Shown: positions 1 through 8,571 of the stretch, one piece after another | How the letters are laid out: every line of letters begins with the position of its first letter | How positions within the stretch are numbered: the first letter of the stretch is position 1 | NCBI GenBank assembly: GCA_023229795.1 | Contig: JALNYP010000006.1 | Span: 22,985-86,984, forward strand | Reading direction: 5' to 3' | DNA: 64,000 bases | Origin: Syntrophobacterales bacterium | Lineage (GTDB): Bacteria > Desulfobacterota > Desulfobaccia > Desulfobaccales > 0-14-0-80-60-11 | Notes under the pieces: model-generated | What the model was told of the DNA's origin: nothing | Database searches by the model: none | What the model saw: only the letters and a program-made list of their open reading frames with translations | Made by a program: the position numbers and the translations under genes

Positions 1-531
1 ACCATCGCCGCGGCTTTAAAGGTGGCCCAGGCCTCGGGGGTCCAGCACATCGGCTTTTCCACCGGCGGCAAGAGCGAGGGCTATCTCCAGGCGCTGGTGC
101 CGGAATTGCCGGACACGGCCCTGGTGCAGATGGGCGACTACGTGCGCTTCGCCCTGAAAGTGGCGGCCCGCATGGGGTTCGGCGAAATCACCGCGGCGGC
201 TTTTTTCGGCAAGGCCTTAAAGATCGCCCAGGGGTTCGGGCACACCCACGCCTCCCGGGGGCTGGCCGATTTAAAGGAGTTGGGCCGCTTAACCCTGGAA
301 TTGACGAAAGACGCCACCCTGGCCCGGGCAGTGGCCGGGGCCAATACCGCCCGGCAGACCCTGGAACTCCTTACCGCGGCCGGGGCGGAACAGGTGGTGG
401 CGCAGGTGGGCGCGGGGATGCTGACGGCCTTGCGAGACTACGCCGGGCCCGGACCGCAGCTTAACGCAGTGGTGCTCGATTTTGACGGCTCGCCCCGGTG
501 GCGGGGCCGGAGCCCCGGGGGCCCGAAATGA
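1..531 (+). CDS. cbiD: CbiD, cobalt-precorrin-5B C1-methyltransferase (3' part)
   Basis: The frame is open from base 1, so only the C-terminal 176 residues are present and the start lies outside the window. CbiD methylates C1 of the corrin ring in the early-cobalt (anaerobic) branch of cobalamin synthesis. The fragment carries the family hallmark STGGKSE near its left end and the following QMGDYVRFAL and GFGHTHASRG segments. The stop codon overlaps the next start in an ATGA (528-531), indicating translational coupling with cbiET. The family assignment is secure because the adjacent genes are all from the same pathway. Confidence 0.92.
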   Translation, partial: TIAAALKVAQASGVQHIGFSTGGKSEGYLQALVPELPDTALVQMGDYVRFALKVAARMGFGEITAAAFFGKALKIAQGFGHTHASRGLADLKELGRLTLELTKDATLARAVAGANTARQTLELLTAAGAEQVVAQVGAGMLTALRDYAGPGPQLNAVVLDFDGSPRWRGRSPGGPK

Positions 532-1760
532 TCCCGGTTCAGGTGGTGGGGCTGGGGATGTCGCCTGCGGATTTAACCCCCGCGGCCCGGGAGATCATCC
601 GGGAGGCCCAGGTCCTGGTGGGGGGGCGGCGGCAACTGGATTACTTCCCGGACCATCGGTCCATGAAGATTGCCCTGGGCAAGGACCCGGAAGGGACCCT
701 CCGGCAGTTGGCCGCCCTGGCCGCAACCCGGCGGGTGGTGGTGCTGGCCTCCGGCGACCCGAATTTCTATGGTGTAGGGGCTTTGGTAGTCAAGGTCCTG
801 GGCGCAGAGCAGGTGGTAATCCACCCCAACCTCACCGCGGTCCAGGCCGCCTGCGCCCGCCTCAAGATGGCCTGGCAGGACGCCACCGTGATCAGTCTCC
901 ACGGCCGCAGTTGGGAGCCGCTGAGCGCGGCCCTGGGCAAGCCCGGGCCGTTGATCATCTATACGGACCCGGCCCATGCCCCCGGGGAGATCGCCCGGTT
1001 TCTGATGAATCGGGGTCTGGCCGACGTCCGCCTCTGCGTGCTGGAGGACCTGGGGCAGGACACGGAACGCATCACCTGGCTGGACCTGGCCGAGGCCTTG
1101 GAGCGGGAATTTTCACCGCTGAACCTGGTAGTGGTGGCCCCGGCGCCGGGTGAGGCCGGCCGTTTGCGGCCGCAGCTCCACCTGGGGCTGCCCGAAGCCG
1201 CCCTGGCCCATGAGGCCGGGCTGGTCACCAAGGCCGAAGTCCGGGCCGTGGTCCTGGCCAAGCTGGCGCTCCTGCCCGGTCTGGTGCTCTGGGACGTGGG
1301 GGCCGGCTGCGGTTCCGTCGGCCTGGAAGCCAGCCTGCTGCTGCCCGGGGGCAAAATTTGCGCGGTGGAACGCCAGCCGGAACGGGCCGCGCAGATTGCG
1401 GCCAACCGGGATAAGTTCGGGGTGCACAGCCTGGAGGTGGTCTGCGGCGAAGCCCCGGAGTGCCTGGCGAATCTGCCTGACCCGCAACGGGTCTTCGTGG
1501 GCGGCGGCGGCCCCGTGGTGGGCGCCATTGTCGAAGAAGCGCTGCGGCGCCTGCCATCCGACGGCCGCGTAGTCATCAGCGCGGCCCTGCTGGAGACGTT
1601 GGAGACAGCCCGGGCGGCCTTGGCCCAGGCGGGCTGGGAGGTCGAGGTGATCCAGATTCAGGTGAGCCGGTCTCATCCCTTGGCGGGCGGCACCGCGATG
1701 CAGGCCCTGAATCCGGTGTGGATTGTTACCGGTAGCGTGAAGGGAGGCCCGGAGACGTAG
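528..1760 (+). CDS. cobL: CbiE-CbiT fusion (CobL-type), precorrin C5,C15-methyltransferase/decarboxylase
   Basis: A 410-residue fusion. The N-terminal half (about 1-200) is a CbiE-type tetrapyrrole methylase, starting with VVGLGMSPADL and containing the SGDPNFYG loop. The C-terminal half (about 215-400) is the CbiT class I methyltransferase with SAM-binding motif DVGAGCGSVGLEA. It methylates C5 and C15 and removes the C12 acetate carboxyl. I chose the ATG at 528, which overlaps the cbiD stop, over an upstream GTG at 498. The stop codon TAG lies inside a dispersed palindromic repeat that begins at 1757. Confidence 0.92.
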   Translation: MIPVQVVGLGMSPADLTPAAREIIREAQVLVGGRRQLDYFPDHRSMKIALGKDPEGTLRQLAALAATRRVVVLASGDPNFYGVGALVVKVLGAEQVVIHPNLTAVQAACARLKMAWQDATVISLHGRSWEPLSAALGKPGPLIIYTDPAHAPGEIARFLMNRGLADVRLCVLEDLGQDTERITWLDLAEALEREFSPLNLVVVAPAPGEAGRLRPQLHLGLPEAALAHEAGLVTKAEVRAVVLAKLALLPGLVLWDVGAGCGSVGLEASLLLPGGKICAVERQPERAAQIAANRDKFGVHSLEVVCGEAPECLANLPDPQRVFVGGGGPVVGAIVEEALRRLPSDGRVVISAALLETLETARAALAQAGWEVEVIQIQVSRSHPLAGGTAMQALNPVWIVTGSVKGGPET

Positions 1761-1782
1761 GGGCGGACCCGCGTGTCCGCCC
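1757..1782. repeat. Short palindromic intergenic repeat (GGGCGGACC family)
   Basis: GGGCGGAC and GTCCGCCC arms around a short loop. The same design occurs at 56998-57023 and, with a different core (GGGCGACCC), at 41270-41294. This copy supplies the TAG stop codon of the preceding gene. Confidence 0.6.
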
Positions 1783-1837
1783 AGGGCGGCATAATTATCG
1801 GGGTATGAAGGTTATTCCTTTCCATAAATTAAGAGAG

Positions 1838-1928
1838 AAATCCCCCCTGCCCCCCCTTTTTCAAAGGGGGGAATTGGGCGGAACCCCTGAAAAAGTCCCC
1901 CTTTGAAAAGGGGGACTGAGGGGGATTT
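1838..1928. repeat. C/G-tract palindromic dispersed repeat, copy 1
   Basis: AAATCCCCCC and CCCCTTTTTCAAAGGGG-type palindromes in series, ending in GGGGGATTTTC. It is related to the elements at 2779-2882 and 59826-59930. It fills most of the gap between cbiET and cbiF, where no gene is visible. Confidence 0.7.
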
Positions 1929-1959
1929 TCACTGGGGTTATAAAGGCAGGCAAAATTAT

Positions 1960-2748
1960 ATGACCGCACGCCATCCCGTTATCTTCGTAGGGGCCGGGCC
2001 CGGCGACCCGGAACTCATCACGGTCAAGGGGCAGAAGGCCTTAGCTCAGGCGGACCTCATCCTCTACGCCGGGTCCCTGGTGAATCCCGCGGTCCTGGAA
2101 TGGGCCGGACCTGCCGCCAAGCTTATCGACACCGCGCCCCTCAACCTGGAGGAGATTGTCGGCCAGATGATGGCGGGTTACAGGCAGGGGAAGCGGGTGG
2201 TGCGGGTGCACTCCGGCGATCCGGCGCTGTTCGGCGCCATCCAGGAGCAGTTGGAGGTCCTGGAGCGGGAAGGAATTCCCTGCCTGGTGATTCCCGGGGT
2301 GACCGCGGCCTTTGCCGCGGCCGCGGCCCTGGCCCAGGAGCTCACCCTGCCGGAGGTGACCCAGACGGTCATTCTCACCCGGGCCGCGGGCCGCACCCCG
2401 GTGCCGGAACGGGAAGCCCTGCATGAGTTGGCCCGGCACGGCTCCACCCTGGTGATCTACCTCAGCATCAAGCTCATTGACAACGTGGTGGCCGAACTTA
2501 TGCCTGCCTACGGCCCGGAGACCCCGGTGGTGGTGGCCTACCGGGTGAGCTGGCCGGACCAGCGGCTCATCCGGGGCACTCTCGCCAATATCGCCAACCT
2601 GGCAAAAGATGCGGGCATCGACCGCCAGGCTTTGATCCTAGTGGGCCCGGCCCTGGCGGCGCGGGAGGGAGAGCTTCAGGCCCGCTCCAAATTGTATGAC
2701 CAGGGTTTTGCCCATGGATTTCGGGGAGGCGGAAAAGGGGAGGAGTGA
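1960..2748 (+). CDS. cbiF: CbiF/CobM, (cobalt-)precorrin-4 C11-methyltransferase
   Basis: A 262-residue tetrapyrrole methylase. It starts with HPVIFVGAGPGDPELITVKG, the family's first SAM-loop motif, and has the central YAGSLVNP, VHSGDPALFGAI and VIPGVTAAFAAA motifs typical of CbiF. It adds the C11 methyl group to the contracted ring. The frame extends upstream to a TTG at 1903, but that part is dispersed repeat. The ATG at 1960 is preceded by AGGCAGG at normal spacing and gives the standard N-terminus. It lies in the same direction as the other cbi genes. Confidence 0.92.
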   Translation: MTARHPVIFVGAGPGDPELITVKGQKALAQADLILYAGSLVNPAVLEWAGPAAKLIDTAPLNLEEIVGQMMAGYRQGKRVVRVHSGDPALFGAIQEQLEVLEREGIPCLVIPGVTAAFAAAAALAQELTLPEVTQTVILTRAAGRTPVPEREALHELARHGSTLVIYLSIKLIDNVVAELMPAYGPETPVVVAYRVSWPDQRLIRGTLANIANLAKDAGIDRQALILVGPALAAREGELQARSKLYDQGFAHGFRGGGKGEE

Positions 2749-2778
2749 ATTGCGAGTTTTGCGGGTGGAGATGCCTGG

Positions 2779-2882
2779 TAGCCGCAGACTTTACCGTGAA
2801 AGCCAAATCCCCCTAAATCCCCCTTTGCCAAAGGGGGACTTTAAAACCCCCTTTGAAAATGGGACAGGTGGGATTTTTCATC
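2779..2882. repeat. MITE-like dispersed repeat, copy 2 (about 100 bp)
   Basis: Contains CCGCAGACTTTACCGTGAAA, then AAATCCCCCT tracts, CCCCTTTGCCAAAGGGG and a second CCCCTTTGAAAA arm. The reverse complement of 59826-59930 carries the same order of blocks, including the GC-neutral flank, so the shared unit is longer than the C/G palindrome alone. Confidence 0.7.
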
Positions 2883-2907
2883 CCCTGATAGTTCGTATCC
2901 GCGAATT

Positions 2908-2945
2908 AACTTTGAACTTTGAACTTTGAACCTTGAACTTTGAAC
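2908..2945. repeat. Tandem heptanucleotide repeat (ACTTTGA unit)
   Basis: Five near-perfect 7-bp units (AACTTTG), one with a T-to-C change, lie just upstream of cbiG. A related stretch in inverse orientation (TTCAAGGTTCAAAG) occurs at about 50068-50081, so the motif is dispersed. No function is evident. Confidence 0.6.
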
Positions 2946-2970
2946 GTTTCGAAGCAACCCGGCTAATTAC

Positions 2971-4017
2971 ATGGTAATACCGGCACGGCCTATCAAAATC
3001 TTAGCCCTGACCCCCGCGGGAGCGGCCCTGGCCCGGCGGCTGGCCCGGGGGCTGGCCGGAGCGCAGTGCTGGCTGCCGGCGGCTCAGGTGCGGGAGCCGG
3101 GGGACCTGGCCTTTGCCCGGTTGGCCGAGGCGTTCCGGGAGGCCTTTGCCCGGGGCGACAACCTGGTGTGCATCATGGCCGCGGGCATTGTGGTGCGGGG
3201 CATCTCGCCGTATCTCCAGGGAAAGGATACCGACCCCGCGGTGGTGGTGGTGGATGAGGCCGGACAGTTCGCGGTCAGCCTGCTCTCCGGCCATTTGGGC
3301 GGCGCCAACGCCCTGGCCCGGGAAGTGGCCCGGGTCTTGGGAGGCACGCCGGTTATCACCACGGCTACGGACGTGCAGCATCTGCCGGCTCTGGACCTGC
3401 TGGCGGTGGAACACGGCCTGATTATCGAAAATCTGCCGGAGGTGCGGGCCATCCACATGGCCCTGCTGGAGGGCCGCCCCGTCCGGGTGGTGGACCCGGA
3501 AGGATGGCTGGCGGCAGCGGTGGCCCAATATCCTGAGCTTTTGATCTCGGAGCCCGATCTGGACCGGGCCCTGGCGAGCCCCGGCCCCATGGTGTACGTG
3601 GGTTTTCGGGAGCGCCCCTGGCCTCAGGGCTGGCTCCGGCTGCGGCCCCGGAACCTGGTGGCCGGCATGGGCTGCCATAAAGGTGCGCCAGCCGCAGAAC
3701 TTATAGAATTTATTCAGCAGACGTTTCAGCAGGAAGGGTTGTCCCTCCTGGCCCTCAAGGCCCTGGCCACCATCGAGGCCAAAAAGGAGGAACCCGGGTT
3801 GCGGATGGCCGCCCGGAGTCTGGGAGTCGAACTTATATGGTTTACAGCAGCGGAATTAGAGGCAATACCGGTACCGAACCCGTCGACGCAGGTTATCCGC
3901 CACATGAAGGTGCCGAGTGTCAGCGAAGCCGCGGCCCTGAAGGCGGGGGGAGTGGAACTGATCGTGACCAAGCGCAAGGCCCCCAACGCCACCCTGGCGG
4001 TGGCCCGGGTCGCCTGA
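2971..4017 (+). CDS. cbiG: CbiG, cobalt-precorrin-5A hydrolase
   Basis: A 348-residue protein matching CbiG. The N-terminal domain has VCIMAAGIVVRGISPYL and the conserved SLLSGHLGGANALA segment. The C-terminal domain begins near GMGCHKGAPAAEL and contains LLALKALATIEAKK and TKRKAPNATLAVAR. CbiG opens the delta-lactone of cobalt-precorrin-5A and releases acetaldehyde, a step specific to the anaerobic pathway. The ribosome site is weak. The stop (4015-4017) lies just before the putative GTG start of cbiH, suggesting coupling. Confidence 0.93.
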   Translation: MVIPARPIKILALTPAGAALARRLARGLAGAQCWLPAAQVREPGDLAFARLAEAFREAFARGDNLVCIMAAGIVVRGISPYLQGKDTDPAVVVVDEAGQFAVSLLSGHLGGANALAREVARVLGGTPVITTATDVQHLPALDLLAVEHGLIIENLPEVRAIHMALLEGRPVRVVDPEGWLAAAVAQYPELLISEPDLDRALASPGPMVYVGFRERPWPQGWLRLRPRNLVAGMGCHKGAPAAELIEFIQQTFQQEGLSLLALKALATIEAKKEEPGLRMAARSLGVELIWFTAAELEAIPVPNPSTQVIRHMKVPSVSEAAALKAGGVELIVTKRKAPNATLAVARVA

Positions 4018-4019
4018 CG

Positions 4020-4805
4020 GTGGTGAGCCTGGGCCCCGGGTTCCCCGAATACATTATCCCCCAGGCCCAGGCCGCCCTGGCCAGCGCCCAGGTGGTGGTG
4101 GGCTATCAGACCTATATTGAGCTGGTGCGCCCCCTGCTTACCCACCAGGAGGTGGTGGCCACCGGCATGAAGGCCGAAGTGAAGCGCTGCGGCCTCGCCC
4201 TGGACCGGGCCAAAGGCGGAGCGTGGGTGGCCCTGGTCTCCAGCGGCGACGCGGGCATCTACGGCATGGCCGGGCTGGTCCTGGAGATGTGCGCCGCACA
4301 CGGGCTCAAAGTGGGGCCGCCCGACGCAGCCGGAGAGGTGGACTTCCACCTGGAGGTGATTCCCGGCATTCCGGCCCTGGCCGCGGGCGCAGCCCTGCTG
4401 GGCGCGCCTCTGATGCATGACTTCGTCGCTATCTCCTTAAGCGACCTCCTCACCCCCTGGGAGACCATCCAAAAACGCCTGGAACTGGCGGCCCAGGGCG
4501 ATTTCGTCATCGTGCTCTATAACCCCAAGAGCAAAAAGCGGGATTGGCAACTGGGCGCAGTGCGGGAGCTGCTGCTGCGGCATAAAGGGCCGGATACCCC
4601 CGTGGGCATCGTGTCCCGGGCCATGCGCCAGGGGCAGGCCACCACCGTCACCACCCTGGCCGAGATGCTGCAAGCCGAAGTGGATATGCAGACCATTGTC
4701 ATTATCGGCAATTCGCAGACTTACGCGTATGGCCCCTACATGATCACCCCCCGGGGCTATCTGGCAAAATACGGAGAGCAGGTGTCAGGGGTTAGGAAAA
4801 GCTGA
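4020..4805 (+). CDS. cbiH: CbiH/CobJ, precorrin-3B C17-methyltransferase
   Basis: About 261 residues. The N-terminal loop VSLGPGFPEYIIPQA, the VVVGYQTYIELVRP segment, SSGDAGIYGMAGL and EVIPGIPALAAGAALLGAP are the expected ring-contraction methylase motifs. It methylates C17 and contracts the ring. The frame runs back into cbiG (to 3837), but that part is non-homologous overlap. I place the start at GTG 4020, with GTG 4023 as alternative, 2-5 nt after the cbiG stop. No strong ribosome site is visible, so translation probably depends on coupling. Confidence 0.88.
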   Translation: MVSLGPGFPEYIIPQAQAALASAQVVVGYQTYIELVRPLLTHQEVVATGMKAEVKRCGLALDRAKGGAWVALVSSGDAGIYGMAGLVLEMCAAHGLKVGPPDAAGEVDFHLEVIPGIPALAAGAALLGAPLMHDFVAISLSDLLTPWETIQKRLELAAQGDFVIVLYNPKSKKRDWQLGAVRELLLRHKGPDTPVGIVSRAMRQGQATTVTTLAEMLQAEVDMQTIVIIGNSQTYAYGPYMITPRGYLAKYGEQVSGVRKS

Positions 4806-4824
4806 CCGCTGATAGCTAATAATC

Positions 4825-6330
4825 ATGAAATATCGTCCTTTAATGATCTTGGGGTCGGGCTCGGACGTGGGCAAGAGCATCATGGTGGCCGGGCTCTGCC
4901 GCATCTTCCGCCAGGAAGGCATCCGGGTGGCGCCCTTCAAGGCCCAGAACATGGCCCTGAACAGCTTCATCACCCCGGAAGGCGGCGAGATGGGCCGGGC
5001 CCAGGTGGTCCAGGCCCAGGCCGCGGGCCTGGCGCCCCACGTGGACATGAACCCCATCCTGCTCAAGCCCAGCAGCGAAGTGGGCTCCCAGGTGATTGTC
5101 CACGGCCGGGTTTTCGGCAACTATTCGGCCCGGGATTATTACTCCCTCAAACCCCGGCTGGGGCGCAAGGTGATGGAGAGCTACCGCCGGCTGGCCCAGG
5201 CCTATGACCTCATCGTCCTGGAAGGCGCGGGCAGCGCGGTGGAGTTGAACTTAAAGAAGAACGACCTGGTGAACTTCAACATGGCCAAAAAGGCCCGGGC
5301 CGCGGTGCTGCTGGTGGCGGACATCGACCGGGGCGGGGTCTTCGCGGCCACCATCGGCGCCTTTCACCTGTTGACGCCGGGGGAACGCCGGCTGCTTAAG
5401 GGCTTTATCATCAATAAGTTCCGGGGCGATCCGGCCCTGTTTACCGAGGGGGTGGCCATCATCGAGGGGCGCACGAAAAGGCCGGTCCTGGGGGTGGTGC
5501 CCTACGCGGGGGACCTGGTCCTGCCCGAAGAAGACAGCGTGGCCCTGGGCCGCAAGCGCCGCGGCCAGTCGAGGCCTGAGGCCGGCGGCCTCAGGATCGG
5601 CGTGGTGCGCCTGCCGCACATTTCCAATTACACCGATTTCGACCCCCTGGAGCACGAACCCGGGGTGGACCTGCGCTACCTGGACCACCGGGATGAGCTG
5701 CGCGGCCTGGACCTGTTGATCCTGCCGGGGACCAAAAATACCATCAGCGATCTGCTCTATCTGAAGGAGACCGGCCTGTTCCCCCGGATTCAGGCCTATG
5801 CAAGGACGGGCGGACGGGTAGCAGGGATTTGCGGCGGCTACCAGCTCCTGGGGCAGGAAGTCCGGGACCCCCTGGGGGTGGAAGGCGAACCCCGGGTGGA
5901 GGCGGGCTTGGGGCTCTTGCCGGTAGTCACCACCATGGCCGGGGCCAAGACCGCCACTCAGGTTGCGGCCACCGCGGCGGACGGGGCGCAGCTTTGCGCC
6001 TATGAAATTCACATGGGGGTCACCGAGCCCCGGGGGGAGGGCCAGCCGGCCTTTACGATCCTTAGCCGCAACCGCGAGCCCGTGCAAGTGGCCGACGGCT
6101 GGACCAGCGCCGATGGCCGGGTCTGGGGGACTTACCTCCACGGCCTGTTTGACAATGACGGCTTCCGTGGGGCCTGGTTGGCTACGCTGCGGCAGGGCGC
6201 GGCCGCGCAGGGCCCGGAGTTGACCTATCACAGTTTCCAGGAGGCCCAACTGGACCGCCTGGCGGACCTGCTGCGCCGCCATCTGGACCTGGCGCACATC
6301 AAGACCATGATCGAACCCGAGAGGCAATGA
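4825..6330 (+). CDS. cobQ: CbiP/CobQ, cobyric acid synthase
   Basis: 501 residues, the usual length. The N-terminal dethiobiotin-synthetase-like ATPase domain has the P-loop variant GSGSDVGKS and FKAQNMALNS. The C-terminal class I glutamine amidotransferase domain has the nucleophile motif GICGGYQLLGQ and the late GTYLHGLFDN histidine segment. It amidates four carboxyl side chains of the corrin ring. It follows cbiH by 19 nt; the spacer contains the short CTGATAGCT motif also seen in other spacers. The stop overlaps the cobD start (6327-6330). Confidence 0.95.
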   Translation: MKYRPLMILGSGSDVGKSIMVAGLCRIFRQEGIRVAPFKAQNMALNSFITPEGGEMGRAQVVQAQAAGLAPHVDMNPILLKPSSEVGSQVIVHGRVFGNYSARDYYSLKPRLGRKVMESYRRLAQAYDLIVLEGAGSAVELNLKKNDLVNFNMAKKARAAVLLVADIDRGGVFAATIGAFHLLTPGERRLLKGFIINKFRGDPALFTEGVAIIEGRTKRPVLGVVPYAGDLVLPEEDSVALGRKRRGQSRPEAGGLRIGVVRLPHISNYTDFDPLEHEPGVDLRYLDHRDELRGLDLLILPGTKNTISDLLYLKETGLFPRIQAYARTGGRVAGICGGYQLLGQEVRDPLGVEGEPRVEAGLGLLPVVTTMAGAKTATQVAATAADGAQLCAYEIHMGVTEPRGEGQPAFTILSRNREPVQVADGWTSADGRVWGTYLHGLFDNDGFRGAWLATLRQGAAAQGPELTYHSFQEAQLDRLADLLRRHLDLAHIKTMIEPERQ

Positions 6331-7409
6331 CCACGTTACCGGAAAAGACTCCCCCCCACGGGGGCGACGTGTATCACCTGGCCCGCAGCCTGGGGCTGGC
6401 GCTGAGCGAGCTGGTGGATTTCTCCGCCAACATCAATCCCCTGGGGTTTCCGCCGGGGATTCCGGCGGCCGTCGACGCCGCCCTGGCCGAGATCGTCCAT
6501 TACCCGGATCGCCGCTGTCTGGCCCTCAGACAGGACCTGGCCGCCTATCACGGCCTGGCCCCCGAAGCCATCCTGGTGGGCAACGGCTCCACCGAGCTGA
6601 TTTACCTGCTAGCCCGGGTCCTTAAACCCCGGCGGGGGCTGATCGTCACCCCGGCCTTTAGCGAATACGAGCACGCCCTGCACGCGGCCGGGGTGCCGGC
6701 GGATTTTTTCCCCACCGCGGAGGCCCACAACTTTACCCTGGATGACGTCCCGGCGGCGCAGGCCGGTGACCTGGTATTCGCGGCCCATCCCGCCAGTCCC
6801 AGCGGGGGGCTCCTGGACCCGGAACTTTTCCTCCAGGTGGCGGCGCGCCTGGACGAGGCCGGGGCTTATCTGCTGCTCGATGAAGCCTTCATAGATTTCG
6901 TGGAGGAGGCCTCGTTCAAGGCTTTCCTGGGGCGTTTTCCCCGGCTCCTGATCCTGCGCTCCTTTACCAAGTTCTTCGCCATTCCGGGCATGCGCCTGGG
7001 CTGTTTATTGGCAGCCCCGAAGATGGTGGCCCGTCTGGGGGGGGTCCAGGAGCCCTGGTCGGTGAACACCATGGCCCAGGTCATGGGCCGGGCCTGCCTG
7101 GCCGATAAGGAATACATGTCCGAGAGCAGGGCCGTGATCAGGCGCGAGCGGGAGTTTCTCTTTCAAGGGCTCGCGGCGCTGCCGGGGCTCTCCCCCTTCC
7201 CCAGCACGGTGAATTACCTCCTGGTGAAGCTCACCCGGCCGGGGTGGACCGCGGCCGGCCTGCAGCTGCAGATGCTGGCCCACCGCATTGTGATCCGGGA
7301 CGCCAGCAATTTCCGGGGGCTGGACGAGCGGTTTTTCCGGGTGGCGGTGCGGGGGCGGGAAGAAAATGCGCGGCTGCTGGCGGCCTTGGAGGAATGCCTG
7401 GCGACTTGA
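6327..7409 (+). CDS. cobD: CobD, threonine-phosphate decarboxylase (HisC-like)
   Basis: 360-residue PLP enzyme of aminotransferase fold I. The opening HGGDVYHLA followed by VDFSANINPLGFP is diagnostic of CobD. The PLP lysine lies in RSFTKFFAIPGMRLG, and the C-terminal FFRVAVRG is the substrate-carboxylate arginine region. It makes (R)-1-amino-2-propanol phosphate, the linker attached to cobyric acid by CbiB, which is encoded next. Translation start is in an ATGA overlap with cobQ. A HisC role is the alternative but is less likely in this context. Confidence 0.92.
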   Translation: MTTLPEKTPPHGGDVYHLARSLGLALSELVDFSANINPLGFPPGIPAAVDAALAEIVHYPDRRCLALRQDLAAYHGLAPEAILVGNGSTELIYLLARVLKPRRGLIVTPAFSEYEHALHAAGVPADFFPTAEAHNFTLDDVPAAQAGDLVFAAHPASPSGGLLDPELFLQVAARLDEAGAYLLLDEAFIDFVEEASFKAFLGRFPRLLILRSFTKFFAIPGMRLGCLLAAPKMVARLGGVQEPWSVNTMAQVMGRACLADKEYMSESRAVIRREREFLFQGLAALPGLSPFPSTVNYLLVKLTRPGWTAAGLQLQMLAHRIVIRDASNFRGLDERFFRVAVRGREENARLLAALEECLAT

Positions 7410-7416
7410 GTTAAAT

Positions 7417-7438
7417 GGTGCGTAGAACGCACCCTACA
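7417..7438. repeat. GGTGCG/CGCACC palindromic repeat
   Basis: GGTGCGTAGAACGCACCCTAC, one copy of a dispersed family also at 39146-39166, 41191-41246 and 50087-50107. It lies in the 157-bp gap between cobD and cbiB, where no riboswitch could be recognised. Confidence 0.65.
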
Positions 7439-7566
7439 CAAATTCCCGGACCAGGCCGGTTAAATTGAGATGGCCCACGCCCTTGGAAATGCAGTAGAAT
7501 GGGCTAACGTTGGTCCATCCACCCTGAATTTAGCTAACTGCTCACTATCATAACCCGGAGTTAACC

Positions 7567-8535
7567 GTGAACCTGGCCCTGCCTTTTCTCCTGGCTTATC
7601 TCCTGGATCTCCTGCTGGGGGACCCTCCCACCTGGCCGCATCCGGTCAAGCTCTTAGGCCGCATCATTCAATACTGGGAGTCGGTTCTGTACCAGCCTCG
7701 GGTATGGCCCGGGGCGCTCTTCTGGCTGGCGGTGATGGGGACTACCCTGATTCTGGTCTTCGGGGTGATGCTGATTATGGCGCTGCTGCCGCCGTGGCTC
7801 GCCCTCGTGGTCCTGGTCTATTGCCTCTATGCGGGGCTGGCCACCGGCAGCCTGCACCGGGAAAGCCTCCAGGTGGAGACGGCTCTCAGCGCCGGTGACC
7901 TAACCGCAGCCCGGGAGCGGCTGGCCATGATCGTGGGCCGGGAAACCGGGCGCTTAGGGCCGGAGGAGATCCGGCGGGCCGTGGTCGAGACGGTGGCCGA
8001 GAACCTGGCCGACGGGGTGGTGGCCCCCATGTTCTTTACCCTGGCACTAGGCCTGCCGGGCTTGTATTTCTACAAGGCCGCCAACACCATGGACAGCATG
8101 GTAGGTTATAAAAATTACTGGTATGCGCACTTCGGCAAGGTGGCGGCCCGGGCCGATGACGTCCTCAACTTCATCCCGGCCCGCGTCACGGCCCTGCTCA
8201 TGATCCTGGCCGCAGTCCTGCTGAAACTGGATTGGCGGGGGGCCGTCCGGGTTCTGTGGCGGGACCGGGGCAAGGCCGCCAGCCCTAACGCCGGCTGGCC
8301 TGAAGCGGCCATGGCCGGCGCTTTGGGAGTGCGCCTGGGAGGCCCCAGCACCTACTTCGGCCGCCAGGTGGAGAAGCCCTTTATCGGCGAGCCCACCCAA
8401 CCCCTGGATCAGGAAAGCTATGGCCGCGCCATTCAGCTCTTATATGTCACTTCGGGCCTGATGGCCGCTCTCACCCTGGCGAGCCTGTACTTCGGCCGCA
8501 CCGGGATTTGGGGTCTGTGGTCGTTGGTCAGATAA
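7567..8535 (+). CDS. cbiB: CbiB, adenosylcobinamide-phosphate synthase
   Basis: 322-residue integral membrane protein. The N-terminus (LLDLLLGDPPTWPHPVKLLG) is the CbiB signature, and there are several hydrophobic segments (about 5-20, 55-90, 155-170, 205-220 and near the end). The loop NTMDSMVGYKN is strongly conserved. It joins aminopropanol phosphate to adenosylcobyric acid. The GTG start at 7567 is preceded by CCGGAG at good spacing. It ends the corrin block; the next gene is on the other strand. Confidence 0.93.
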   Translation: MNLALPFLLAYLLDLLLGDPPTWPHPVKLLGRIIQYWESVLYQPRVWPGALFWLAVMGTTLILVFGVMLIMALLPPWLALVVLVYCLYAGLATGSLHRESLQVETALSAGDLTAARERLAMIVGRETGRLGPEEIRRAVVETVAENLADGVVAPMFFTLALGLPGLYFYKAANTMDSMVGYKNYWYAHFGKVAARADDVLNFIPARVTALLMILAAVLLKLDWRGAVRVLWRDRGKAASPNAGWPEAAMAGALGVRLGGPSTYFGRQVEKPFIGEPTQPLDQESYGRAIQLLYVTSGLMAALTLASLYFGRTGIWGLWSLVR

Positions 8536-8571
8536 AAGCCGAAATTGCCGAATGGGGTGGCCGGCTAAGGC

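Noticed and set aside
1..8535. A cobalamin riboswitch for the corrin genes
   Set aside because: I looked in the spacers at 1761-1959, 2749-2970 and 7410-7566 and saw no B12 box or riboswitch core; the operon's upstream region is outside the window.
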